From an uncultured Coriobacteriales bacterium (lineage in GTDB: Bacteria > Actinomycetota > Coriobacteriia > Coriobacteriales > UMGS124): a stretch of 64,000 nt of DNA. Below are positions 17,033 to 25,454 of the stretch, in pieces. The notes beneath the pieces were generated by a model. That model ran no database searches, was not told the origin of the DNA, and was given only the letters and a program-made list of their open reading frames with translations. The number at the start of each line of letters is the position of its first letter. Position 1 is the first letter of the stretch. The DNA lies in contig CAKUAI010000018.1 of NCBI GenBank assembly GCA_934636245.1, positions 1 to 64,000 of the forward strand, given 5' to 3'. The position numbers and the translations under genes are program-made.

Positions 17033-18483
17033 CTCTTCTCCTCGTTCGACTCAAGACGCGCGCACAGGCGCGAGAGCGGGCCTGACTTCTCGGGCGGCAC
17101 CATCGCCTGGCGGCCAAGCAGGAAATACGGAAGGTGCCTGGTGTACCACTCAAGGCGCCCGTATGCGATCAGGTAGAACGCGATTCCTCCCAAAAGGAAA
17201 CCGACGCCCAGGTAGTGCGTTTCAAAAAGTGCAAGCTGTACCACGGTGCCCACAATGCTCACGAGCGCGAACGCCCCTGTGGACAGCAACGCCCCCAAAT
17301 AGTCCTCAAAATAAAGCAGCACGAGCATCATGGTGTTCGCCAACGCATACAGACCATATCCCACGCACAAAAGGCGGAAGGCGACAATCGAGGTTTTGCT
17401 GAAACCAAGCGGCAGCGCGTTGAGCACAAACGATCCAAGCATCACAAAGACAACCGTACAGAACAGCTGCTTGAAGCCGTTGTACTCGAGCTCCCGGCGC
17501 AACACCGCAAGCATCTCGCGCTCGGCCTGGTCGATGTCACGGATGGCCCCCTCGTCGTTGAAGAGGCTGTAGTAGGTGTGGTAGCGCGGGTAGAAGTTCG
17601 TCTCCACCGACGTCACGAAGTTCACCGTGGTGATGAGAATGGAGAAGAACGCGCACAGCGCCGCCACGTCGTAGACGGGCGCTCCTCGGAACAGCCCCTC
17701 CACCTGCACGCTCACCGGGCCGTAGTACATGATGACGAGGTGGGCGAACAGGCCCAGGTTCACGAACACGCCCGAGAACGCCAGCTTGCCGAACCGCTCG
17801 AACCATGCGAGAAACAGCAGGCAGCTGCCCTCGCTTTTGGGGAAATACTCGATGAGCCTGCGGTAGTAGAGCGCCATGAGCAGGCCATACGAGACGACGA
17901 CCGTGCCAAAGAGCGTGACAATACTCACCACCCGCAGCACAAGCAGCAGCGCCGCCAGCATCGCCCCCACCGCGAGCGACACCGCAAAGTCGCTCACGAG
18001 CGCCTTGTAGTCCTTGAGCGCGTTGAGGTAGTTCATCTGCATCCACACGACCATGAGCGTGGCGGCAAACCACATGCACAGCACACGATAGAGTATGGCG
18101 ACACCCGAGAAGTGCAGGAACACGGCCCACAGCACACACCCCAAAGGCAGCATCACCAGCAGGCACCCGTGGAAGCTGGGCATGACCCGCTCGAGTTTGC
18201 CCTGGTAGATCATGTCCGACACATACCGGGTGTTTACCATGTTAAAGACGCTCGTCATGGTGAGGGCCATGAGCAGGCAGTATGTGATCATCGAGTTGAG
18301 CAGCTCAGCGTCGTGACGTGCCATACCCGCAAGACCGGCGGCCGTGCTCACGCCCAGCAGCAGCAGGATGCCCAAGATCATGGGGCCGGCGCAGATGAGG
18401 CCAGCGTAGCCATACGCCTGGCACAGGCCGAACAGGCCCTTGCGCGCAAAGAGCTTTTTGAGGCTGAAGCCTATGCCTGCCAT
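17029..18483 (-). CDS. pelG: PelG, membrane exporter of Pel polysaccharide
   Basis: A 484-residue protein with about 12 membrane helices. It begins MAGIGFSLKKLF, the characteristic PelG opening, followed by AYGYAGLICAGPMILG. Further matches are NTRYVSDMIYQG, FVTSVETNFYPRYHTYY and a C-terminal segment ending near LEWYTRHLPYFLL. PelG is a MOP-superfamily flippase-like protein that, with PelD, PelE and PelF, moves the growing polymer across the membrane. The start at 18483 overlaps pelF by 13 bases; longer upstream frames are unlikely. Last of the five core pel genes. Confidence 0.93.
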   Translation of the reverse strand: MAGIGFSLKKLFARKGLFGLCQAYGYAGLICAGPMILGILLLLGVSTAAGLAGMARHDAELLNSMITYCLLMALTMTSVFNMVNTRYVSDMIYQGKLERVMPSFHGCLLVMLPLGCVLWAVFLHFSGVAILYRVLCMWFAATLMVVWMQMNYLNALKDYKALVSDFAVSLAVGAMLAALLLVLRVVSIVTLFGTVVVSYGLLMALYYRRLIEYFPKSEGSCLLFLAWFERFGKLAFSGVFVNLGLFAHLVIMYYGPVSVQVEGLFRGAPVYDVAALCAFFSILITTVNFVTSVETNFYPRYHTYYSLFNDEGAIRDIDQAEREMLAVLRRELEYNGFKQLFCTVVFVMLGSFVLNALPLGFSKTSIVAFRLLCVGYGLYALANTMMLVLLYFEDYLGALLSTGAFALVSIVGTVVQLALFETHYLGVGFLLGGIAFYLIAYGRLEWYTRHLPYFLLGRQAMVPPEKSGPLSRLCARLESNEEKR

Positions 18484-19883
18484 GAGGAGACCACCTCCTG
18501 GTAGAGGTCCGTGTAAGTGGTGACCATCTGCTCCTGGCGATAGTAGGTGCAGGCGCGCTTGCGGCCAATCTCGCCCATGGCGCGCCGCTCGCCGGCGGCG
18601 GCGCACATGCGCTCCAAGGCCGACGCGAGCGCCATGCGGTTCATGGGCTCCACGCAAAAGCCCGCGCACCCCAAGTCGTCGCCCTCTCCGCCGTCAAGGA
18701 GCTCTCGGCAGCAGCCCACGTCGGTGAGCACGCAGGGCCTCCCCGCCGCAAACGACTCGAGCACCGAGAGCGGCTGGCCCTCCGAGATGCTCGTGAGCAC
18801 CGTGAAGTCAATCTTGGACAGGTACTGCGCCGTGTCAACGCGGCCGGTGAACAGCACGTCATGCAGGTCGAGCTGGCGCGCCAGCTCGTAGCACTCCTGC
18901 GCGTACTCCTTGTCGTCCTCCGGGCCAATCACATGCAGGCGGGCGTTGTCCACATAGTGTTTGACCTCGGCAAACGCATACAGCAGCGTCTTGACGTCTT
19001 TGATGGGGGCAATGCGCACGATGGCACCGATGTCGACCCAGCCATCGGGCTCTTTGGGGGGCACCGCGCCGAACTTCTCGACGTTCACGCCGTTGGGCGT
19101 GATGCGGCACTTCGAAGGGTCGCACCCCAGCTCGATCTGCGCCTTGCGGGCGTTGCCGAACAGGCTCGTCACCACGCTTGCCTGGTCATAGACCGCACGC
19201 GACAGCATGAAGAAGAAGCGCACCCACAGGCGCTTGAACGCGGGCAGCACCCACGTGGCACGGATAATCTCCTCCTCGCGCTCGCGCGAGTAAATGCCGT
19301 GCTCGCTGAGCATGACCGGAGCGTTGTTGACATAGCCGCCCAAGCACGCCAAAACACCGCTGTAACCTGCGGCAATGGTGTGGTAGACGTCGGCCTTGGG
19401 CACCTGTTGGCACATGAGGAAGAGCACGGGGAGCAGCATCGAGCGCAGTGTGTGGAACATGTCCGAAAACGCCGTGTAAGGGTAGTCTTGCCGGCAGATG
19501 TCGGTCATGAGGTCGAGGAACGTCTCGCTCATAAGGAAGCCGATGGGCGTCATGCCCTTCTGACGCATCGTTTCGAACAGCACGCCCCAATCAGGCGAGG
19601 TACAGTGCACGAAATCCGACAGCGCCTGCTTCTGCTCGGGGGTAAAGCGGGCGCGCTTGTACCCCGGCGCGCCCTTGAGCGCGTCGTTGAGAAAGACCTC
19701 GTGCACCTCCACCACATTGTCAGGCAGTTCGTAGACGTATTTGCCGCGGTCGGCGCTGTCGGCCCCTATGCACCACAGCACGAACTCATGCTGTGGAAAC
19801 GATCTGATAAGGCTGTGGGTCCACGAGGAGACGCCGCCGGTCACATAGGGGTAGCAGCCCTCAAGGACGATGCAGATTCTCAT
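18471..19883 (-). CDS. pelF: PelF, GT4 glycosyltransferase for Pel
   Basis: A 470-residue cytosolic GT-B glycosyltransferase. The N-terminal EGCYPYVTGGVSSW is the PelF signature. EHGIYSREREEE lies mid-protein. The donor-binding half has VRIAPIKDVKTLLYAF, GRVDTAQYL and SEGQPLSVLESFAAGRP, with the E-x7-E pair of family GT4. PelF uses UDP-hexosamine to extend the chain in characterised systems. Length fits. Its start overlaps the pelA stop by four bases. The gene order D-E-A-F-G matches the Gram-positive pelDEADAFG cluster described in Bacillus cereus. Confidence 0.95.
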   Translation of the reverse strand: MRICIVLEGCYPYVTGGVSSWTHSLIRSFPQHEFVLWCIGADSADRGKYVYELPDNVVEVHEVFLNDALKGAPGYKRARFTPEQKQALSDFVHCTSPDWGVLFETMRQKGMTPIGFLMSETFLDLMTDICRQDYPYTAFSDMFHTLRSMLLPVLFLMCQQVPKADVYHTIAAGYSGVLACLGGYVNNAPVMLSEHGIYSREREEEIIRATWVLPAFKRLWVRFFFMLSRAVYDQASVVTSLFGNARKAQIELGCDPSKCRITPNGVNVEKFGAVPPKEPDGWVDIGAIVRIAPIKDVKTLLYAFAEVKHYVDNARLHVIGPEDDKEYAQECYELARQLDLHDVLFTGRVDTAQYLSKIDFTVLTSISEGQPLSVLESFAAGRPCVLTDVGCCRELLDGGEGDDLGCAGFCVEPMNRMALASALERMCAAAGERRAMGEIGRKRACTYYRQEQMVTTYTDLYQEVVSSWQA

Positions 19884-21754
19884 GCGCCCTCCTTGGGGAT
19901 GCGCACATTGGTTGCCGTGGCGTGCACAAGGTAAAGGCTTCCGTCGAGCTGCTCGACGCTACCTCCCTCGACCTCGCCGCACACAAGCGCGTCGTGCGAG
20001 CGCACGAAGAGGTAGACCTCGTCGTGCAGGCCCTCAAGCGTGAGCGTAAGCGCGTCGTCGGAGCTGTCCATGGTAACGGCTGCATCGTACCAGCGCTGCA
20101 CGGCAGCTCCCATCTCCGAGCCCGTGAGGTTGCGGATTTGGGGAGCCGAGCCGTAGAGCCAGTCCATGTAGCTGTTTAGATTGTCGTACGCGCTCTGCCA
20201 GCCCTCTTCGGCGCCACGGTCGGGGTCGAGCATGTCGTCAGGGTGCATGAAGTGCGAGTTCACGAAGTGCAGGTTGAGCTCCGAGAGTGCGCAGAGCTGC
20301 ATGTAGTCGTCAATCTGGCCGCCCGAGATGATGCGCGGGGTGTTCACGACACCGTCTTCGTCCACGCCGAACTCCTGCACCCACTCGATGTGCTGGAGGC
20401 TGTCGAAATAGATGCTCGCAATGACGCGGATGCCAAAGGCACCCTCCACAAGCGCCTGACGCCCGGCGGGAGACAGGATGTTCGAAGGCGGCACGTACAC
20501 GTCGATGTCGTTGCCAGGGAACACCCTGTCGCAGAAGTCGTGCAACTCCTGCAGGGCGGCCAGCATGTCGGCAAGCGAGGGCCAATAGTGATAGCCCTGA
20601 TACTCCCGCTCGTAGGTGCCCGTCACATAGCCGTCATTGCCTTCAAGCCCGCCCTCATCAACGAGGGGAATGTGGTTGTAGCCATGGATGCCCAGCTCAC
20701 CGCCTAGGCGCAGGAGCTTTCCGGCAAAGTACTCAAACCGCGAGATATCTGCGTTGGCGTCGAACGGCGCGTCTACATTGTCGTTGTAGTCCTCGATGAC
20801 AAGGCCCGTGAAGGCGATGCCGTATTTCTTGATCAGGCGCGTGAGATCGGGCCACCACACGTCGGTGTAGAAGTTGCTGACTGAGGTGTTGTAGTCGCGC
20901 TCGATATACTCGCCCGACCCACCGGGCACAGGCGAGGGAAAGTCGTCGAGATAGAAGGCGCTGCCATCGATGACCGGCCAGGCGAATGCGTCACCGAGCA
21001 GGCCAAATGCCTGCGCATAGATGCCGCGCACGCCTTTTTCGGTAAAACCGAGGTTGCAGAAGACGACCCGGCCCTCGCCGTTGGGATACTCCCAGATAAG
21101 AGGCAGCTCGCGGTCGTCAGCCGTCACGGCATGCACCGTGCAGTCCTTTGAAAGCGCGACGATGAGCGACGATTCGTAGGGGTCGGTGAGGGCAAAGTCA
21201 TGCGCGCGGCCGCCGAGCATGAGGTCGGAGGTAAAGCGAATGCCCGGCGTCACGTACCAGCTGGTTCCCACTTCCTGCACGCCAAACTGCTGGGCAAACG
21301 TCTGGAAAAACCCGTTGGATTCGGGCGGCAGGTACATCATGAGCTGGCCGCCGTCGCGCACCCAGGCCACCAGGTCGGCCGCGCCCTGCCCCAGGCACGA
21401 CAGGTCGCTCACCGCGAGGACGACCTTTTCATAGTTCACAAGGTCCGGCAGTTCCTGCTCACCCAGGTCGACCATGTCGGCCTCGACGCTCGTCTGCTCG
21501 AACATCGCCTCGGCGTCGTCGAGCGCGTCGGCGGACGCCACCTGGCCCGAGTCGTACAGCGCCAGGCACCCCGAGGCAGCCACGTGACCCCCCTGGGCAA
21601 CCTGCGAGGCATCGAGCAGGTCGAGCGAGCTGGCATGGCCCACGCCCACCTTATCGCCCTGCTGGAATATGAGCACAACAGCCATGAGCAGAAACGCCAC
21701 AAAGATGCCGATGAGTTTGCCGTAACGCAGGCCCGCGCTGTCAGTCTTCTGCAT
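19880..21754 (-). CDS. pelA: PelA-like polysaccharide deacetylase, DUF2194
   Basis: A 624-residue membrane-anchored protein: one helix at ~13-31, the rest extracellular. Residues ~40-260 form a flavodoxin/glutamine-amidotransferase-like region (VVLAVSDLSC, VAWVRDGGQLMMY). The deacetylase domain starts with DGSAFYLDDFPSP (263-275, metal Asp270/271), then HGYNHIPL (His357 and His361), YVPPSNILSPAG, and FVNSHFMHPDD with a late His. A beta domain closes the protein. This is the deacetylase-only form of PelA seen in Gram-positive pel loci; no hydrolase domain is present. It should remove acetyl groups from exported amino sugars. The start at 21754 has GGAGG; the gene overlaps pelE by 14 bases. Confidence 0.88.
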   Translation of the reverse strand: MQKTDSAGLRYGKLIGIFVAFLLMAVVLIFQQGDKVGVGHASSLDLLDASQVAQGGHVAASGCLALYDSGQVASADALDDAEAMFEQTSVEADMVDLGEQELPDLVNYEKVVLAVSDLSCLGQGAADLVAWVRDGGQLMMYLPPESNGFFQTFAQQFGVQEVGTSWYVTPGIRFTSDLMLGGRAHDFALTDPYESSLIVALSKDCTVHAVTADDRELPLIWEYPNGEGRVVFCNLGFTEKGVRGIYAQAFGLLGDAFAWPVIDGSAFYLDDFPSPVPGGSGEYIERDYNTSVSNFYTDVWWPDLTRLIKKYGIAFTGLVIEDYNDNVDAPFDANADISRFEYFAGKLLRLGGELGIHGYNHIPLVDEGGLEGNDGYVTGTYEREYQGYHYWPSLADMLAALQELHDFCDRVFPGNDIDVYVPPSNILSPAGRQALVEGAFGIRVIASIYFDSLQHIEWVQEFGVDEDGVVNTPRIISGGQIDDYMQLCALSELNLHFVNSHFMHPDDMLDPDRGAEEGWQSAYDNLNSYMDWLYGSAPQIRNLTGSEMGAAVQRWYDAAVTMDSSDDALTLTLEGLHDEVYLFVRSHDALVCGEVEGGSVEQLDGSLYLVHATATNVRIPKEGA

Positions 21755-22673
21755 GGTCGTCCCTCCTCCAATACGAAATGTCTTGCCTGCCGCGGGCGGT
21801 CACCCTGACGTCGCCGCGCCGCAACGCCTCAAGCGCCCGGTCGATGCCCGCTCGGTCCTCCTCCGCCGCAGCGGTGTGCAGCTGCATGAGATAGCCGTCC
21901 TCACGCTGGGGCCAAACGGCAACGGCATGCGCAGCGATGTGCTCCATGCCGCCGATCTCGCCTTGTGCCTGGGCGTTTGAGAACGCCTGCCAGCACACGC
22001 CGAGGGCCTCCTCGCCGTCGCGCACAATAAGCGCAAGCAGCGCGTCGAGCACGCGCGCATACTCGGCGCGCGTGGAGGTGAGCATCATGCCTTCGAGCAA
22101 GCCACTCTCGATGTAGGCACCCAGAACGCTCGCCAAATCGCGAGCAGCCGCGACATCGTGGGCGTCGGCCTGGCAGGCCGCACGCGCCCGCTGCATGCGA
22201 TCGTCGTAGGTCTTCTGGAGCTCTACCAGGGCGGTCGTTGCGTAGTGCACTACCTCGGCGTCGTCGTTCGAACGGGCGGCACGCAGCGCATGGGGTTGGG
22301 CCGAGGCGTCGTCATACAGCACGTCCATGATGAGCCTGCGTCGCGTCAGGGGGTCGTTGACCAGCAAGGCTTCTCGCAGCGGCACCGCCTCCGAGGCCTG
22401 TGCGGCCGGCTCCACGACGATGCTCTTGTACACGGCGTCGTTGACGCGCAGCTCCTCAAGCTCGAAGTCGTCGCAGGGCCGCGCGTCCGATCGCAAGGCC
22501 CGTTCATGGAAGAGAAGCGCCACGGCGCCAAACACGGGCACGAACGCCATAATCGACAGGCAGCTCAGGCGCGTCTTGAGAAGGCCACTGGCCATGAGTA
22601 AGCCGACCACGATGCAGGCCAGCACATGCACGACCAGGCAAACGAGGATCAAGATATCAGTCACGCCCGTCAC
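21741..22673 (-). CDS. pelE: PelE-like membrane/TPR protein
   Basis: A 310-residue protein with two N-terminal membrane helices (~5-27 and ~35-55) and a helical, probably TPR-type cytosolic part. The repeat-like helices (VHYATTALVELQKTYDDRM, DVAAARDLASVLGAYIE) suit the PelE scaffold that links PelD to the rest of the synthase. Sequence identity to known PelE is not recognisable by eye; the call rests on topology, size and position between pelD and pelA. GTG start at 22673 in a GTGA overlap with the pelD stop. Confidence 0.8.
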   Translation of the reverse strand: MTGVTDILILVCLVVHVLACIVVGLLMASGLLKTRLSCLSIMAFVPVFGAVALLFHERALRSDARPCDDFELEELRVNDAVYKSIVVEPAAQASEAVPLREALLVNDPLTRRRLIMDVLYDDASAQPHALRAARSNDDAEVVHYATTALVELQKTYDDRMQRARAACQADAHDVAAARDLASVLGAYIESGLLEGMMLTSTRAEYARVLDALLALIVRDGEEALGVCWQAFSNAQAQGEIGGMEHIAAHAVAVWPQREDGYLMQLHTAAAEEDRAGIDRALEALRRGDVRVTARGRQDISYWRRDDHAED

Positions 22674-24817
22674 CCCGCTATGACTTCGAAGGCGAGGCCG
22701 GCACCCTCAAAACGCGGACCCACAATGGGCAGTACGTCCCGGTTTGCCTGACGCAGCAAGGCGCAAACGCAGCCGTCCGCCCCCATGCCCACCTCGTCGG
22801 TCGCACGCAAAAGCGGCACGAGGCGCGCCTGGGCCTGCTGGGGGTCCAGCCCCGGGAAGCGCAGCAGCAAAAAGTCAGCCACGCCCTTCTCGCCCATCTC
22901 GACTTGGGCCTGCACAAGCTGGTCAAACGGCTCCGCATGCAACACGTCGGTCCCCACAAAGCAGCGCTGCGAGCGCGCAAGCTCCGTATACTGCTCAGCG
23001 CGCTTGAAGGACATCTCGAGCAGGCCGCACATGACGCGGATGAGGTTGGCGTATCCCATGTCGAGCTGGTCGGGCTGGGCCTGCCAGACGCACACGATGA
23101 CGCGCAACTTGCCGTCGACAAACGACCCACAGGCATAGCTGGGAAGCGCCGGGTCCAGGTCGAGGTTGCGCCACGCACGCCCGCGGTTCAGGTCGCCCCA
23201 GGACCCCGACCATTGCTGCAAGTCAACGGACTTGGCAAGCCGAGGACGCATGGGACGGGAGCATGACATCAGCCTGCAGAACCGCTGGTTGCGATCGACG
23301 CTGTACAGCGCGATGGAACGGTTGTGCAGCACGTCCTCGAGAGCCTCGAGCGCCTTGAGGAAAAGCTTTTGGGGCAGCACGTCATCGAGATGCTGCACCA
23401 CCGCGAAGATGCGGCCGAAGCTGTCTTGGAAGCCGATGATCTGGCGCTTGAAGCGGCTCTTGTTCTCAACTGTGCTGGTATAGACCTCGTTGAGGAAGAG
23501 GTACTTCTCGCGCAAGACCCGGTACTCTTCGCGGGCAAAGGCAGCGTCGGCGTCCTTCTTGTCGCTCACGTAGCCGCACACAGCGCCAGCGAGGGCATAG
23601 ATGACAAACGGCAGCCAGTTCTCTGTGCGCATGATGATGCTGGAGATGTCGGAGCCTTGTCCCACGTATGACCACAGGATCGATGCGCACGCAAGAAGGG
23701 CCGCGAGCAGACCCAGACGCATGCCGTGCATGCACCCCATGAGCACCACGAAGAGCAGTCGCAGGTCGACAAAGCGGTAGTAGATGTTTGCACCAAGCGC
23801 GTCGTTGACAAGCTGCACAATGACGAAAAGCACCACAAGCTCGACGTATTTGAGAAGTCCCAACCGGCCGACCGCGTTGCGGACGCGTTCGAGAAGGCGG
23901 GGCTTCTCCTCTGCACGGCGGTTCTCAAACCAGGTGGCATAGAGGGCGGGGAGCTGCTCCAGGGCATCGTCGAAGGGAATCCAGCCGTACATGCGACGCA
24001 GCCCGTCGGGATAGGCGGGTCCATGGGGAGAGGGCACCGCGTGGGCAGGGTCGGCGCACGTGCAGGGCCTGCCAGCGGCGGCGCAAGCGGTCAAACGCTC
24101 CGTGAGGTCGCCCCAGGTGTGGGCATACCCGCTGCTCGCCTCATAGGAGGCACTCTCGTCGCCCGACTCCTCGGCAACCTGGGCAAGAAGCGCCCCAAGG
24201 TCACGCGAAGAAAGCAAGTCGAACGCATCGGAAGCGTCAAAAGGCAAGCAGACCTGTTCCTTGTGCGCGATGCGGGCAAAAAGTCCCGTGAGGAACCCAT
24301 TTTGCGCCAAAGGCTCGGCCAAAAACGGCAGGCGCAACACCACGAGCCTGCATGCGCTCGTCTCGAGCAGACAGCGGCACAGTTCCTGCTGCTGGGCAGC
24401 CCGCAGCATCGTCTGCGTGGAAAACCCGGGGAAGGCCTCGTCGTCTTCTGCTCGCCAACCCTGGCGTGCGTCGGGGGCGTATTCCAACCCTGTGAGATAG
24501 ATAAACTTGCTCACGCTAGCGACGCAGGCAGACCTGGTCACATCTACCAGCAGGTCTTGCTCGCCAGAAAGACCGGTACCCGCATCGGCAAAGCCAGACA
24601 CATACACGACCGTGTCGAACGAATAGATGTCGAACAGCCTGGAGAGGGCCTCAGGGTCGGATGCGACCTCGTAGGCATGCGTCTTGTCGTCGGCCACGCA
24701 CGCAGACGCAGCCTGCTGCGGCGTATGCGCAACGACCAACCGATAATCCTGCGCAAGGCGGGCAACAACCTCCCGCCCGAGAAGGCCGACGTTACCCGCG
24801 ACAAGCATGTCGCCCAT
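22670..24817 (-). CDS. pelD: PelD-like c-di-GMP receptor fused to an SDR domain
   Basis: A 715-residue protein. Residues 1-~300 form an extended SDR/epimerase-like domain with the nucleotide motif GNVGLLG (GxxGxxG, 8-14) but no clear YxxxK catalytic pair. About four membrane helices follow at ~320-430, then a coiled stretch, a GAF domain at ~440-570 and a degenerate GGDEF domain to the end. The GGDEF signature is replaced by GMGADG, but the inhibitory-site motif RATD is kept at 671-674. PelD proteins bind c-di-GMP through this RxxD and switch on Pel synthesis. The SDR fusion is known from Gram-positive PelD. First gene of the operon; the start is preceded by GAAGGGA. Confidence 0.9.
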   Translation of the reverse strand: MGDMLVAGNVGLLGREVVARLAQDYRLVVAHTPQQAASACVADDKTHAYEVASDPEALSRLFDIYSFDTVVYVSGFADAGTGLSGEQDLLVDVTRSACVASVSKFIYLTGLEYAPDARQGWRAEDDEAFPGFSTQTMLRAAQQQELCRCLLETSACRLVVLRLPFLAEPLAQNGFLTGLFARIAHKEQVCLPFDASDAFDLLSSRDLGALLAQVAEESGDESASYEASSGYAHTWGDLTERLTACAAAGRPCTCADPAHAVPSPHGPAYPDGLRRMYGWIPFDDALEQLPALYATWFENRRAEEKPRLLERVRNAVGRLGLLKYVELVVLFVIVQLVNDALGANIYYRFVDLRLLFVVLMGCMHGMRLGLLAALLACASILWSYVGQGSDISSIIMRTENWLPFVIYALAGAVCGYVSDKKDADAAFAREEYRVLREKYLFLNEVYTSTVENKSRFKRQIIGFQDSFGRIFAVVQHLDDVLPQKLFLKALEALEDVLHNRSIALYSVDRNQRFCRLMSCSRPMRPRLAKSVDLQQWSGSWGDLNRGRAWRNLDLDPALPSYACGSFVDGKLRVIVCVWQAQPDQLDMGYANLIRVMCGLLEMSFKRAEQYTELARSQRCFVGTDVLHAEPFDQLVQAQVEMGEKGVADFLLLRFPGLDPQQAQARLVPLLRATDEVGMGADGCVCALLRQANRDVLPIVGPRFEGAGLAFEVIAG

Positions 24818-24845
24818 GTCGCTCTATCGTCCCTTCTCATCTCCC

Positions 24846-24873
24846 GATGCTTACTTGCGGATGCTAACTTGCG
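24846..24873 (-). promoter_or_regulatory. pelD: Tandem 14 bp repeat upstream of pelD
   Basis: GATGCTTACTTGCG and GATGCTAACTTGCG sit head to tail, 29 bases upstream of the pelD start. They fall in the likely 5' leader or promoter and could be a two-site operator. No binding protein is known. Confidence 0.45.
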
Positions 24874-24944
24874 AGGTAAACCCAAGTAAGAATATATTAA
24901 ATCAAATAGAGAGCAGGGAAGCGCTTATTTGGTATCGCAAGACT

Positions 24945-24963
24945 GTTGTTTCTACCTAACAAC
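24945..24963. promoter_or_regulatory. Inverted repeat in the pelD/tRNA-Gly intergenic region
   Basis: GTTGTT (24945-24950) and AACAAC (24958-24963) form a 6+6 palindrome with a 7-base spacer. The 24876-25064 region is AT-rich compared with its surroundings, and TATATT on the minus strand near 24890 could be a pelD -10 box. Otherwise no gene is seen in 24818-25107. Confidence 0.4.
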
Positions 24964-25064
24964 TTGTAAATGGAAACACTTCCGAAACACGGTCGCCGGG
25001 CGCCTGTCAAAGAGTATCTCCGAACACAGTGTTTAATAAATATGTGTACGTCTTGTGATATGAC

Positions 25065-25094
25065 TTGCGCAAACGATGGCTTTGCTTCAATATA
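25065..25094 (+). promoter_or_regulatory. Promoter of tRNA-Gly
   Basis: TTGCGC (25065-25070) and AATATA (25089-25094) are 18 bases apart, and the tRNA begins 14 bases later. This spacing suits a sigma-70-type promoter. Confidence 0.55.
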
Positions 25095-25107
25095 TCCCCT
25101 CGCACAA

Positions 25108-25183
25108 GCGGACTTGGCTCAGTTGGTAGAGCACAACCTTGCCAAGGTTGGGGTCGCGGGTTCGAGTCCCGTAGTCCGCTCCA
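25108..25183 (+). tRNA. tRNA-Gly (GCC)
   Basis: A full cloverleaf. The acceptor stem is GCGGACT/AGTCCGC, the D-arm contains CTCAGTTGGTAGAGC, the anticodon stem CAACC/GGTTG holds loop TTGCCAA with anticodon GCC, and the T-arm is GCGGGTTCGAGTCCCGT. The 3' CCA is encoded (25181-25183). It is followed by a strong terminator. Confidence 0.97.
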
Positions 25184-25193
25184 GTGAATCTTC

Positions 25194-25227
25194 AAGCGCC
25201 GTCTCACCTGGTGAGGCGGCGCTTTTT
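25194..25227 (+). terminator. Rho-independent terminator of tRNA-Gly
   Basis: The stem AGCGCCGTCTCACC/GGTGAGGCGGCGCT has a tiny loop and is followed by TTTTTGTTGTTG. Confidence 0.9.
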
Positions 25228-25355
25228 GTTGTTGTGGCCACGTGAGACCAGGCAATCACACGCCCGGCAACCCCACAAACAAACGCACGAAGTTTGGTGT
25301 CGGCACCTTCTCCCTCGCGCGTTCCCGCGCGAACACGCCCACAGTACACGCAAAA

Positions 25356-25397
25356 GCCCGGGCGACCAGGCTTGCAAGGCAAGCTGGCCGCCCGGGC
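25356..25397. terminator. Terminator hairpin of the secreted protein gene at 25455
   Basis: A long stem built on GCCCGGGCG with inner pairing CAGGCTTGC/GCAAGCTG. On the minus strand it is followed by CTTTTGCG, fitting termination after the stop at 25455. Confidence 0.7.
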
Positions 25398-25454
25398 TGC
25401 GCGAACGCTATGTCAATCCCACAGGCGTCTTGGGAAACTCCTGGTACCTCGCCG

